This document shows, piece by piece, positions 20,097 through 31,245 of a stretch of 64,000 nt of DNA (positions are counted from its first letter, which is position 1; each line of letters begins with the position of its first letter). The stretch spans positions 372,001 through 436,000 of the forward strand of contig JASISA010000040.1 of NCBI GenBank assembly GCA_031771865.1, read 5' to 3'. The DNA comes from Nothophaeocryptopus gaeumannii. Its lineage: Eukaryota > Ascomycota > Dothideomycetes > Mycosphaerellales > Mycosphaerellaceae. The notes beneath the pieces were generated by a model. The model was not told the origin of the DNA, searched no databases, and saw only the letters and a program-made list of their open reading frames with translations. Position numbers and translations under genes: made by a program.

Positions 20097-23000
20097 CTAA
20101 TCCTCGTCGCTATCCTCGACGACCCTCCTCTTTCTTCCTTTTGGCAAGACTTCCGTGATCTCCAGTTCCTCATTTTCATCGCGAAGCTCATCCAGCCCCG
20201 GATCGTCGTCACTGTCTCGGACCTCTTCAGCCTCCTCTTCCACATCACTTGTATGGCTAGGCCGTCTCCGGCGATTCTTCAGGCGACCCCTCTTCCTCGG
20301 AGCCGGTGTACCTGCCATTGAGGAGCTATGCGATTGTTGCGAAGAACACGCAAGCTCAAACTCGTCACTTCTTTGAACGAAATCAATCATATCACTGGAC
20401 GGCTCTTCTTCTGGCTCATCTTCGCCACTCGTGTCCTCTGATCCGAGGTCTTCGCCCTGCGTGCCGATGCGCATGTCGGCAGGCGTAGGCTCTGGGCTTG
20501 ATGAGGCTCCCTCGCCGGCGGCCGAGCCATATGAAGTGGTGCGCGTCAGAGGCTGCTTTTTCTTTGGGCGACCGCGAGGCTTTGGTGCAGGCTTGGGCGG
20601 TTTGAGAAGCGAGGGTCTTGAGGGTAGCTCGGGCTCGGTACCTATATGTTGCACAGGCGGATCCGGGTTCTTCTTTGGTCTTCCGCAAGGTTTCTTTGCA
20701 GGCGGTCGCTCTGCACGGCCTTCGGTGTCGCTGTTGGACGGCACTACGTTCGGGATATTCTTCTCACGAGAGATCGTTGGCTTGAGGAACGTGGAAGTGG
20801 ATTTCGACGGCTTGGCAATCTCTGGCTCTGGGGAGACAAGGCGTGCACTAGCTGGACCAGCATCTTCAAGGTCACTCATATGCAGCAGCTCATCAAAACG
20901 ACCGCACTTGGTAACGGTCATTTGCTGAATGGTCTTCAGAGTCCTCTCTACCAGCTGAGCGGCACTTCCATGAGGGATGTGCTTGGTGGGCCCGAGAGAT
21001 TGAAGTCGTTCCGGGAAGCGCTCGAAGTCCGGAGCGCGGACGATGACATCGTCGTTTCCATCAACAGTCCGTGCGTACTTCTCTTCAAGCTCGGCTTGCT
21101 GTTGCACCGTCAACAATATGTCCTCAAGATGCGGCAAGGGAGCCACTTCGGGCTCAGGATCGGGAACAGGTGTGATGGCGATAGAGGCTCGCTTGAACAC
21201 AGGCGGCCCCGTCTCCTTCTGCGCAGCAGCAGCCTTCCGTTTCTTCGGAGCAGATTTCTCGTCCTCGTCGCTGAGTCCAGCATCACCGTCGGAGCCCACT
21301 CGCGAGGCCTTGACGAAACCTGTTCGCACATTGTCCGGCATGTGAAACTTCTTCGGCGGTCGCTTCGTCTTGCCTTTGCCCCTGCCCTTTCTGTTCTTCT
21401 CATTCAGATCTACGGGCTGGCTGTTCTCTATCGGTATCTCGACAGGCCTCTTGTCTGCTACTGGTTTGACCTCTCTTGGGAGGATGCGGGGACTTTGGTC
21501 ATCTCGGTAGGCGTACTTGTCCGGATCTGCAATGGTCTTCTGGATGTATGCATAGTTATCCTGAGCTTTCTCGTAGTCCTTCTCTTCTTTTCCTTTGGTG
21601 AGGAGCAACACGACCCGTCCCATGCGCTTTCGTCCAGTACGGCCAATGCGTTGTAGCATACGGATAGGCGAAGAGCTTGCATCGTAGCAGACTATGAGGT
21701 CCACCGTGCCGATATCAAGACCCTCTTCACCGATCGAAGTCGCAACAAGACAGTTGTACTTCCCACTCTTGAAGTCTTGAATGACGGCGTTTTGCCTCTT
21801 CTGGTCCATACCTTCTTGACCTTTGGAGGCAGCCTGGCCCACGAAGACATGCGGCCGGATCATGGGCTCATTACGCTTCAAGACCCGACAGATGTCTTCA
21901 GTGCTGTCCCGATAACTGGCAAAGACCATCACACGGGTAGCGCTTGGCGGTACATCGCTACCCTGTCTGCCTTCTCCCGCGTCCAAGAAGTGGTTAAGGA
22001 CGACCTCACGGAGGTATTCCATCTTCGGATGACCAATGAAGTCCGGATTATTAGTCCAGGTTCGGATGGTACTCATCATTTTGGTGAAGTTCTCGTCTTG
22101 TGCTATGCCACTCGCCGTCTTGCCCTTCATTTCGCCGCTCTCGACTTGGCGTTGGAAAGACAGCACGCCCGAGTAAAAAGGAGCGATGCCGTGATGCTTC
22201 AATAGGCCAATACTGTGAGCAAGACTTGAGAGTACGGTGAATATCGAGTTCATCATTCCCTTGACGGGCATGGGAGCTTTGCGGCCAGCTTCCGACTGGT
22301 TCCACTTTTGTCTTTGAGTCGTCAGGCCATACGCGGAGAGCGTCATTGGATCAGAAGACCAGTATCCGTTCTGACTGCGGAGCTTGTCGACGGCTGGTTT
22401 CAGAGTCTTCGAGAAAAGTTCCATAATGCGCTCCTGTTCCTCGCTGAAGTCAAAGACTTGTGTCTCAGTCTCCTTCTCGTGGGTGTAGTCTCTAATGTCG
22501 AGAGAATACTCCGTACGAAGTTCCACTCTGGAGATGCCAAGGTTATCAATAACAGCCTGAACAGCCTCAGTCGTGGAGCCAGGTGTGGCAGTGAGAGCCA
22601 ATACGCGGAAGCTGCTGTTGAATCGTCGCATGAACTTGATGACTTCAGTGTATGCATATCCTCCAGTGGCTTTATGTGCTTCGTCGACGACCATGAGGAC
22701 CAGTTTCTTGGGGTCGCAGATGCCAGTTTTGAGGTCGTTGATTACTGTTTGAGGCGTCATGAAGAACACACGCTTCTCGGCCCATTCATCCGCGCGGATG
22801 CCAGGCGTGGTCTCGCCAGTCATAAGGACTGTGTCGCGTTTCGGTATACCGCAGATACCGTAGCAGGCTTCCATTTGCTGTGCGATGAGCGGCTTTGTCG
22901 GCGCCATGAAGACAATCTGCGCATTTGTTGTCCATCGGTAATAGTTTAGCATAATCGTGGCAGCAATGAAGGTTTTTCCCAAGCCAGTGGGAAGGGCCAC

Positions 23001-24071
23001 GAGCGTGTTGTGGAGCAGCGACCGGGTCACGATATTGAACTGGTAATCTCGGACACTACCGAGGTTTGTTGGATATACGTAGGTCGAAAGGGCCTTGTCA
23101 TCCAGTTTGTGATGGGTAGGCGGCTCGTCCTTTGACACCAGCGGCCATGCGTGTCTCTTCTTCGCCGCTTGTGAGGCACTGACTTCCTGCGTGGCGGCTT
23201 GACCAAAGATGGTCATTTGCTTCAGTCCGATCTGCGGGCCTCTCAACACAGATGGCCGTTGAGATGCTCCCGGCTGAGAAGATAGCTCGATCACATCTGC
23301 CTTCCTTGGGGACTTCTCGGGAGAAGACGACGAAAAAGCATCCTCTGGGAGGTCTATTAGCTCCTGTGTGGCATCGTAGAGACGGTCCCTATGAGGATTA
23401 GATCGTCCGACCATTCGATCCTCCTCAGCCTGCAGTCGAGCAGCTAGTGCAGCATCATTCTCTTGGCCAACTAGCGGCGCTAGTCCGGGCACGGTTTGGA
23501 AGTAGTTCGTGATTGCTTTCGGAATCGCAGTCATAGAGCCTGCTTTGCCGTTCTTCCCATTGATTGCACGCGAGAAAGGCGGAGGTGGCTGCACAGGTGG
23601 TCTTTTCCAGACAGCACCTCGAAAGATTGCCGGATTCGAATCCAAGCCGTGCTGAGTCTGGGTGAAGATCATGTCTGGAAATTTGCCGCCGTTCTCTGGC
23701 ACGTGGATCTTGTAGCGAGATTTCTTGTTGGTGGTGTCATGGGCCAATTCGCCTGGAAAGTAGTAGTTCTCCGCATTCTCTTCGACGTCGTCTCCAACTT
23801 GAGTCGCGTGGGTTGGTCCAGTGGGAGGTGGAGCCGAGCTATCGAAGAATCGTGATGCTTTGGGAGGACTGTGAGCTTCATCGTCCGTTTCGGACCATTC
23901 CAGCTCGTCCGAAGTCGCTCCATCGACCTGCACCCGTCGTGTCACCTTCCGGCGTTTCCTGGGTCGCGGAGAAGGCTCGAAGCCGCCACACTGAGAGCCT
24001 TCTGCCTGTGTGGCGGCGAGCAGAAACGCGGTATCGTCATCTTCCAGTCCGAAGTCGTCGCTGTGCGGCAT
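20097..24071 (-). CDS. MPH1: Mph1/FANCM-family ATP-dependent DNA helicase
   Basis: 1,324 residues, intronless, from the ATG at 24071 (MPHSDDFGLEDDDTAFLLAA); 50 upstream codons in frame look like leader. Superfamily 2 helicase core: Walker A ALPTGLGKTFIA (about residue 360), DEAH box VVDEAHK (about 460), motif III LTATPG, motif V TSIGEEGLDIG and motif VI QRIGRTGRKRMG (about 810). The long C-terminal half is acidic and disordered with AT-hook-like basic patches (KPRGRPKKK, KKPCGRPKKN). Mph1 is a 3'-5' helicase that dissociates D-loops and handles stalled forks, the fungal counterpart of FANCM. Length is a little above the usual 1,000-1,200 because of the tail. Confidence 0.95.
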   Translation of the reverse strand: MPHSDDFGLEDDDTAFLLAATQAEGSQCGGFEPSPRPRKRRKVTRRVQVDGATSDELEWSETDDEAHSPPKASRFFDSSAPPPTGPTHATQVGDDVEENAENYYFPGELAHDTTNKKSRYKIHVPENGGKFPDMIFTQTQHGLDSNPAIFRGAVWKRPPVQPPPPFSRAINGKNGKAGSMTAIPKAITNYFQTVPGLAPLVGQENDAALAARLQAEEDRMVGRSNPHRDRLYDATQELIDLPEDAFSSSSPEKSPRKADVIELSSQPGASQRPSVLRGPQIGLKQMTIFGQAATQEVSASQAAKKRHAWPLVSKDEPPTHHKLDDKALSTYVYPTNLGSVRDYQFNIVTRSLLHNTLVALPTGLGKTFIAATIMLNYYRWTTNAQIVFMAPTKPLIAQQMEACYGICGIPKRDTVLMTGETTPGIRADEWAEKRVFFMTPQTVINDLKTGICDPKKLVLMVVDEAHKATGGYAYTEVIKFMRRFNSSFRVLALTATPGSTTEAVQAVIDNLGISRVELRTEYSLDIRDYTHEKETETQVFDFSEEQERIMELFSKTLKPAVDKLRSQNGYWSSDPMTLSAYGLTTQRQKWNQSEAGRKAPMPVKGMMNSIFTVLSSLAHSIGLLKHHGIAPFYSGVLSFQRQVESGEMKGKTASGIAQDENFTKMMSTIRTWTNNPDFIGHPKMEYLREVVLNHFLDAGEGRQGSDVPPSATRVMVFASYRDSTEDICRVLKRNEPMIRPHVFVGQAASKGQEGMDQKRQNAVIQDFKSGKYNCLVATSIGEEGLDIGTVDLIVCYDASSSPIRMLQRIGRTGRKRMGRVVLLLTKGKEEKDYEKAQDNYAYIQKTIADPDKYAYRDDQSPRILPREVKPVADKRPVEIPIENSQPVDLNEKNRKGRGKGKTKRPPKKFHMPDNVRTGFVKASRVGSDGDAGLSDEDEKSAPKKRKAAAAQKETGPPVFKRASIAITPVPDPEPEVAPLPHLEDILLTVQQQAELEEKYARTVDGNDDVIVRAPDFERFPERLQSLGPTKHIPHGSAAQLVERTLKTIQQMTVTKCGRFDELLHMSDLEDAGPASARLVSPEPEIAKPSKSTSTFLKPTISREKNIPNVVPSNSDTEGRAERPPAKKPCGRPKKNPDPPVQHIGTEPELPSRPSLLKPPKPAPKPRGRPKKKQPLTRTTSYGSAAGEGASSSPEPTPADMRIGTQGEDLGSEDTSGEDEPEEEPSSDMIDFVQRSDEFELACSSQQSHSSSMAGTPAPRKRGRLKNRRRRPSHTSDVEEEAEEVRDSDDDPGLDELRDENEELEITEVLPKGRKRRVVEDSDED

Positions 24072-24689
24072 CCTGCATCGTGTCGCGTGTTTATATTCCC
24101 GATGTTGGAGAGAGAGAGAGAGAGTGACAGAGGGTGAGTGGCAACCTGAGACGCGACTTGGAGGACGCGACATTGATCGGCGTCTCGGCTCCACGTTTCG
24201 CCGATACCTAGAATAGTCCAAGCGTCAATCGCGACCCCACCTTGCCCACCCCACCAACCTACCTCCTCTCTCCGCTCTGGACTTTCACAAGAGGCCCGGT
24301 GGCAGTGGCAGTGGCAGAGACATTGCGATGGACATTTGTTTACTTTTGAACTCGGGCTAGCATATGAGCCCTCACCCTCACCCTCTCCCAACTTCCCAAC
24401 GACACAGCGAGCGTTCACTTCTCACCTGTCGACCTCCGCTATGTCTTCCGAGGAGAACATACACCGTTCTAAGCCACGTGAGGTCGAATGGAAATAAGAA
24501 AGCGGAGCAGAAGGTCTGGACTCTCGCCTACGTCAAGTACGATTACTCCATCAACCGAGTGCCTTTGGCTTACGACTCACGTATATTTATTGTTGCTTTT
24601 GTTACCCATTGGCATATCTCTACTAACTTCAGCTCCCGTACTTGGCCCCTTCCAACCACCACTAATACCTTGCCGAACAAACTGCCAAT
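24072..24689. promoter_or_regulatory. divergent intergenic region, MPH1 and GFA-fold gene
   Basis: About 620 bases between divergent starts. It contains a GA dinucleotide run at 24108-24124 and a C/T-rich plus-strand leader near 24365-24440. In-frame start codons upstream of 24690 are in other frames. Confidence 0.45.
24108..24124. repeat. (GA)n microsatellite
   Basis: Seventeen bases of alternating G and A just upstream of the MPH1 start codon, seen directly. Confidence 0.9.
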
Positions 24690-25317
24690 ATGCCCAAAGA
24701 GCCAACCGGGGACCCAAACTCCCACCACCCCGACAACTTCTCCGATAAGCTCGTGGGCACTTGTCTCTGCGGCAGCGTGACGGTCACTATCAACGACAAC
24801 GAGCTCTTTACCAAGAAGCGAGGTCATCTCTGCCACTGCGCCAACTGCCGCAAGGTAGCAGGGAGTTATGTTGCCAGCAACCTGTTGATCGAGCAAGAGA
24901 AGGTTCACATTGAAGACAAGAATGGGACATTGAAGACGTACGAGGACTACGAGACCTTGAGCGGGAACCCCGTCTACAGAACGTTCTGCGGAAAGGATGG
25001 GAAGTGAGTACAGTACTTCCCCCAAACGCTTCATACAGCTCCTTGAGCATCCTCCTTCGTCTTCGGACAACCACTGACATGTGCCTCTCTCCAGTCCAAT
25101 CAAGTCCGAGACTGCAGCCTACCCGGGCAAAGTCGTCCTAAAGATGGGCATCTACCCTCGCATCCCACAGCCAGAGGCCGAGGGCTTTGGCCTACACAAG
25201 CATGAATGGCAAGGCCAGCACGAGGGCATTGATACCTACGAGATCAAGTGGGCCGGTCCTGAGAAGAAGCTTCTGGCAAACGGTGCGAATGCGTACAGGG
25301 ATAGTGGAGTACAATAG
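24690..25317 (+). CDS. GFA/CENP-V fold protein
   Basis: 178 residues from exon 1 (24690-25003) and exon 2 (25095-25317). The intron (25004-25094) has a GTGAGT donor and TCCAG acceptor, joining GKDGNPIKSETAAYPG. Zinc ligands are visible: CLCGSVTV near residue 25 and CHCANCRKVAGSY near residue 48, then YRTFCGKDGN where the usual second CxxCG half would be. This is the fold of glutathione-dependent formaldehyde-activating proteins and CENP-V. Fungal members are numerous and mostly of unknown substrate. The C-terminal part matches the family (VVLKMGIYPRIPQPE). Confidence 0.85.
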
Positions 25318-26032
25318 ACGTGTGTGTTGACGGGTGTGTAGGTCTGTGATCTTGTTGCGCGAGTGAAATGTATTTGTGTATCAAGAAGCCATTGTCGAGA
25401 ATGCCATGTGTATCGAGTATGAAGGAAGGGTTTGTGAGGCGCTGAGTAGGAAAGCGTGAGAGTTAAAGCGAAACTCATATCCGGTCAATTAAGCCAAGAT
25501 CAACTGCGTCTCACTCAGCCATTCAAGCACATCAAACGATCGGCATTGAGAGGCCCCCGAAAACTGATCGCAGGAGTTCGATTTCCGAATCCTTTTGATG
25601 TCTGATCGTATCATGCTCGCGATTTGAGGCTTGCTGGGCAACAAACCTACTGATCATGTGTGCTGTACGTGTTGCGCTTCAAGAGCCCTACTTGTTGTTC
25701 CAACAGGCGGCTGACTTTGCCTATCTCACTGGCCAACGTTGATAAGCAGCAATGCCATTCCGGGCAATCAACTCAAAATCTCACACAGGCATGTCTCTGG
25801 CACGGGCAAGCTTACTCCTGCTCGACGTGCCCAGAGGGTTTGAGGATCGCATCGGTATGCCCCTCCAGGCAAGCTCGGCAGATGATCCTTCACTTGCCCG
25901 TGGCTCCACCAAGGTTCTCGATAAGCAGCTTCCGCGCCCTAGCATTTCATCCAGGCTTGATACATCATCATCTACCACTTGATCACTGACGGGACCTTCA
26001 CTGAGACCCAAGTGAAATCCAGAAACATCATC
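25318..26032. other. intergenic, 0.7 kb
   Basis: Between the GFA-fold gene and the transaminase gene. ORFs such as 25660-25989 are unsupported. It holds the transaminase promoter; no motif stands out. Confidence 0.4.
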
Positions 26033-27072
26033 ATGGCAACAATGGAGAAGGTCTTTGGAGCCTATCATGAGCGGCAATCAAACTATCAAGCATCAAACAA
26101 ATCCAATCCATACTCCCAAGGCATCGCGTGGATCGAAGGCCAATACGCCCCCCTCCTAGAAGCACGCATCCCCCTAATGGACGAAGGCTTCCTCCGCGGC
26201 GACCTCACCTACGATGTCCCCTCAGTCTGGGACGGCCGCTTCTTCCGTCTAGACGACCACATCACCCGCTTCGAAGCCAGCTGCAAGAAACTTCGCCTGT
26301 CCATGCCCATGTCTCCCGAAGAGGTGAAAAGGACATTGGTCGACATGGTGAAAAAGACCGGTCTCCGAGATGCGTACGTCGAGCTCATCGTCACACGGGG
26401 TTTCGTGCGTGCTTCTTCGGCAGCGAAAAGCGAGACATTGCAGAATCATCTATATCTTTTCATCAAACCTTATGTGTGGGTGCAGCCTCCCGAAATGCAG
26501 TCTACGGGAGGAAGTGCGATTATCGCGAGGACGGTGAGGAGGGTTCCGCCGGGGGCTTTTGATCCTACGATTAAGAACCTTCAGTGGGGCGATTTTGTGA
26601 GGGGGTTGCATGAAGCTGGAGATCGGGAGGCGAATTATCCGTTCTTGACGGATGGGGATGGGAATTTGACTGAGGGGTCGGGGTTTAATATTATTGTGGT
26701 TAAGGATGGGGTGATTTATACTCCTGATCGGGGGGTTTTGGAAGGGGTGACGAGGAAGAGTGTGTTTGATGCTGCGAAGGCGAAGGGGATCGAGGTGAAG
26801 ATGCAGGTTGTGCCGGTGGAGTTGGCTTATCAGGCTGATGAGATTTTCATGTGTACGACTGCTGGAGGGATCATGCCGATCACGAAGTTGGATGGTGAGA
26901 GTATTGGAGACGGGAAAGTTGGGAAGGTCACGAAGGAGATTTGGGATGAGTAAGTGAAAGATCGCGAGATAATTGACAGTTTGCTGACTTCATTAGGTAC
27001 TGGCGCATGCATTGCGATCCGAAGTACAGCTTTGAGATCAAGTACGATGATGATTCTCGGGCCAAGCTGTAG
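26033..27072 (+). CDS. fold-type IV PLP transaminase, (R)-selective amine transaminase-like
   Basis: 330 residues from exon 1 (26033-26949) and exon 2 (26997-27072). The 47-bp intron (26950-26996) has GTAAGT and TTAG borders; the join reads IWDEYWRMHCDPKYSFEI. It is a class IV aminotransferase (BCAT/D-amino-acid transaminase fold). The Schiff-base lysine is K181 in PTIKNLQWGD. Motifs match the fungal (R)-amine transaminase group first described from Aspergillus terreus: TYDVPSVWDGRFFRLDDHITR (about 59-79), VELIVTRGF (116-124), LTEGSGFNI and CTTAGGIMPIT. Such enzymes move an amino group between (R)-amines and pyruvate. Physiological substrate is unknown. Wobble bases are C-rich early and G/T-rich after about 26500. 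Confidence 0.88.
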
Positions 27073-27138
27073 GTCTGCATACCTGCAACGATATAGGAGA
27101 TGTCTCTACCGCCCCTATCTTGTCGCACCTTACGTCCT

Positions 27139-27806
27139 TCAGTACTTCATTCCGTTGCGTAGGCACCATCCCGGCCAGAACAACCGAAGTACATCTCTTC
27201 TCACTCCCTCCACAGAAGTCATCGCGTCCGCGACATTATAAAACGTGGGTACACGCCCCACCAGCCGCGCTCGCGCCTCGGCAATGACAATGTCCAGACC
27301 AGCTTTTACTTTCTCGGCCAACGAAAGTCGAGCGTGCCAGTGTATTGGCGTGCTGTCACCCCTGTGACCCCTAATGGCTTCGTAACCAGACCAACCCTTG
27401 TCGAACGAAAGTTCCATTTCAAGTGTGTTCTTGAAGAGTGTCCGAAGAGCAGGACCTAGTAGCCCGCCTGAGAGGTTCAAGGTACCAGAACAGGCTGATC
27501 CCAAATTTTTCAGATCGACGTGCATACGTTGCAGTTGCTGAGTTGAGATCTGACGGTCCGCCACTTTCTGCAGGAGAGACCACCGACCACCCGGGAACTA
27601 TCTATTGGTATTGAGCTCATACACCATATCCCCGCACTCCTTGTGGATCTGCTTGCTCGTCCGCATAAGAGCAAAAGCACTTTCTAAATTCCTGTCAGAG
27701 TGCCCCAGATATACGTTGACTTCGCCCGATTCCTCGCGTAGAGCAGCTTCGTAGACCATGAGCCGTAATCCGGAGGCAGCTTCCCCAAATCACCGAGAGG
27801 ATTCAT
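27139..27806 (-). pseudogene. decayed LPPELR-family (F-box-like) gene
   Basis: Starts with MNPLGDLGKLPP at 27806. At about 27767-27771 one base is missing: the other frame then gives LRLMVYEAALREESGEVN, completing an LPPELR motif, and runs on through SAFALMRTSKQIHKECGDMV, the second family signature. The same frame meets a TAG at 27598-27600 and then continues open to 27139 (PGGRWSLLQKVADRQ and beyond). So one frameshift and one in-frame stop interrupt an otherwise continuous protein of about 220 residues. Assembly error could explain one defect but hardly both. Upstream extension of the first frame to 28052 is probably leader. Confidence 0.7.
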
Positions 27807-28239
27807 GCTCGTCGATTCAGCGACTTGGTGGCTTTGGGGGACTTGACGCTGGAGATGACTGCTGTCCTGGAAGTCGTCGGTTGTTTTAAGTAGAGCTGTC
27901 AGATCGCTCGTCCTTAGAAGGCACAGTGGCGGCCTGGCAAGAGTCGGTCGTGTTGTAGAGTAGTGATTGTTGATCGACGTCATATGATCTAGGGAAAGCT
28001 GAGGTTCCTGCGCTGGATTCTTCAAAATGCTATTTCGAAATTCTGGTGACATTGCTTAGTACTTAAGCAGCTGCTCAATAGACGCACTGTTTCCTCAACG
28101 AACATGACTGTGACGGCATGCCGCCTAAAAGACAAAGACCGACTCCATTCGTAATCGACATACAAGCCAGCAACTACTCAGTACAGTCTCTGTCCACCTT
28201 TCCCAGTCCTCTCGACTCTTTCGATCCCACATTCTCAGG
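27807..28239. other. intergenic
   Basis: About 430 bases between the decayed gene and the GH55 stop. Nothing recognised beyond an open frame continuing from the decayed gene. Confidence 0.4.
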
Positions 28240-30838
28240 CTACGGATAAGCAAACAATCCAACCGTGCTACAGAACGTGGCATAGTTGGCTCTGGAGGGG
28301 ATGAAACCGACGCCATCAATATTGACCATCCATTCGGCCGCAACACTGCTCATAAGGTACATGTAGATACCCTCAGATTGCTCGATCCAGATGCGATACT
28401 GATCACAGTTGAATGTCACGATGCAAGCAGAATCGTAATTTTGGAAGAATGAGTAGGCACCCTGCAAATTGTTAGCACATAGTTAGGAAATAGAAACAAG
28501 ATTTGATTTACCGAGCCAGAGTTGTAAAAGTAGGTCGAGTTGAAAATACGAAGAGCGGCCGTCTTCGCACAATTCGAAGTAAAGCAATCAGAGAATGTCG
28601 GATCATGCCAAGGCGGTCCGGGCTGTGCGGTGAAGCCTACCAACGCATTCGGGTTGTTCTGCATATAAGCCGTCTCACTTTGCAGATTGCTGAAGTAGAT
28701 ATTACTTGCGCCGGAGAGCTGGTAGTTGTAGAGCTGATTGTGCTCAGAACCGGTGCCATATAGCCAGAGAGGGCCTTCGGATTCAATGAGATAGCCACGC
28801 CCGTTATAAACATCAATCTGCTGCTGACCGTGAATATCGAGCTCGTGATCTGCGATCCAGACCCAGTTGTGAGACATGAGCATGTTTTTGGCTGTTCGAG
28901 TCAGATGGACGGCCAGGAAAGAGGCCCAGCATTCGCTTTGAGCACCGTGGGACTCGGTGGGATTTTCGCGCAGTTGGTGACTTGGAGAGCCGTGCCGTTG
29001 GAGCCGCCAATTCGCCAATGCGTATCCCACATACCGCAGGTGGCAGGTCCTGTACACTCGAGATTCCATTCCATCATGATTGCACCTGGCACAGGGCCGA
29101 TGGTCTCGAACATTATCTCGACAATCTCAGTCGTACCCACGTCACCTTGCTGACCAACCCGGAAAGCGGGAATAGGATTGAACTGATTTCCGAATTTTTT
29201 TGCCTGGTTCGACACCATGAAGTAAGGCCAAATTTCTCCAATGAGCCTGACATTGTTGGGAATTGTCACGGTATCCGTGATGACATACGCGCCATGATCA
29301 ATGAAACCGATCAATCCGGTCCCGTCCAGAGAATTGAAGTAGGCTTGCACGCAGGCAGTGGTATCAGTCACTCCATCGTTGATGCACCCGTAATTGATGA
29401 TAGACCTGAAGTTCGCCACGGGCTCTCCTTCGTACTGCGGCGTGCTCCTCTCCACGAAATTGCCACTGCTATCCAACAAGCTAGGGCTTTTCACGCCGGG
29501 ATTGACAGTCTGTTGGATGCGAGACGTGTTGACTGCAGGGCCATAGCAGCCGCCGGAGTTGTTGAACCGAGCCTGAGTGTCATAGGCCGTGTACACGCTG
29601 CCTTGAATATAGCTCTCAATGACCTGATTTCCAGGAACAATGGTGGTCCCATTGACCCAAGACACGGCAGGATCGGTGTTGGTAAACGTGCAATGGTCCA
29701 GCACCAAGCTACCAGAGCCGGGTGGCGTCGAGTTTGACGAGAAGCTGGTGACGATACCAAAGTCGCAGCCAGAGAAGGTAGAATCTGTGAATCCGATCGA
29801 GCCTACCGCCGGAGTGTCAGATCCTTGCGACATGTCTACGGCTATGCCACAGTCGACGAAAGCCATGCCCTTGTAAGCCCACGACCAGCCCCAGTTCTGG
29901 AAAATACCGGTTTCGCAACGGATGAAAGTAAAGTTTCGCACGTTGAACTGTTGGTTTCCAGCGAACATGCCGTATTGGCCACCAATAAAGATGAGATCTT
30001 CCATAAATAGGGAAGATCCATTGTCCATGAAGACACCGATGTGCTGGTTGCCGTCACCAGTCGTCCCTTCAGCGCACTGGAAAACGATGTTCTGCAAGCT
30101 GGCACCCTGGGATACCTGCCAGTGAATACCGTGCAGTTGAGTGGTTGGAGCAACGGCGGTTGTATCGATGACGAAGTTACGGACATGTCGCCAAAAATTG
30201 TTCTGATTGGTGTACCATTGTTGTTGGTAAACGATGTATGGATCCGCGTCGAGTATACCAATGCCGTAAAAGTCGGACGTGGCCTTGAGCACGGGAAGAT
30301 TGTTCGCATCGCCAATAAGGTGCGTGTAGTACCACATGATTACTGGTTGCGAGATCATGTACGTCCTGCCACCGGGCACGTAGACGACAGCAGGGGTGGT
30401 AGTCGTGCTTTCACAGGTTCTCGGATCATCATCTCCCCAGTATTCGCAACGATTGCCGTCCGCAATAGCAGCGTTGAAGGCAGCAGTATCATCAGTGACA
30501 CCGTCTCCAGCTGCGCCATAATCCATAACATTGCGCCAGATCACATAGGTAGCATTGTTGCCATACGCAGGGAAACCCTGGCGCTTGATCTGAGAGTACC
30601 AGAAAGGTCCACCCGAGCCGTAACGTTTGACGTGCTGATGCGTCTCCTCTGGCGCACCGTGGACAGCACGGCCATAGTTTGGCTGTATTTTTGGTCCAAA
30701 AACACCGTCATCGTCAATGTTGAGCCTGAGTTCGAGGGGCGAGAGCGGAACATCGGAGGCGTAGACGGGCCTGAGAAAGGACAACGAGAAGAGGATCAAT
30801 AGTGTTGCTAGACTCAGCCCAATGCTTCTAGCGGCCAT
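28240..30838 (-). CDS. secreted GH55 exo/endo-beta-1,3-glucanase with a frameshift
   Basis: Signal peptide MAARSIGLSLATLLILFSLSFLRPVYAS, then a dibasic site (HVKR, about 70) and two right-handed beta-helix halves. Each half opens with the pectate-lyase-like signature: MDYGAAGDGVTDDTAAFNAAI (first) and INYGCINDGVTDTTACVQAYF (second), the hallmark of GH55 glucanases that cut laminarin-type cell-wall glucan. At about 28930-28935 the frame breaks: the first frame ends in PTVLKANAG while the next gives CWASFLAVHLTRTAKN and WVWIADHELD, as the family requires. No intron fits, and one missing base makes total length a multiple of three (about 849 residues). A normal intron follows at 28462-28511. Either a sequencing error or a recent pseudogene. 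Confidence 0.85.
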
Positions 30839-31245
30839 TTTCGTGGTGTGTTGTGAGCAAGGTCAGGCAGCGAAAGGCCTTGCTGCTTTCCGTCGATGCA
30901 GTCTAATTCATTCGGTGGCCCTAGCAAGTTCGCTGTATGTCACGAAAGCAGCGAGAGAGTAATGCTAGGCAAAATCTGAACTGATGGTGCCGTGGCGAGC
31001 AAAGATGGGATGCCTGACGTGTTCCTCCCTCCCGCAATGTTATTGCAGCATTGGCGCAGGAATGTGGGGATATCGTCATGTCGGAACCGCCGAGATGGAA
31101 GCCAGTGCTTGCTGCAAGGAGGAGACGAGTCTGGAGATGAAGACGGCTGCTTGTCCGTCGACTCTGTGCCGCCCCAATCCTACCATTCAGAGCTTCACCC
31201 AAAACAAGAAAGGGCAGAATCGTGAAGTCCAAACGCGGCTGTAGT
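30839..31245. other. intergenic
   Basis: About 400 bases between the GH55 start and the CDC26 stop: the GH55 promoter and the CDC26 3' flank. No motif recognised. Confidence 0.4.

Noticed and set aside
20646..21656. 336-codon plus ORF
   Set aside because: Antisense to MPH1, whose domains and length are certain.
28982..29737. 251-codon plus ORF, and a similar one at 30041-30802
   Set aside because: Antisense shadows of the GH55 gene.
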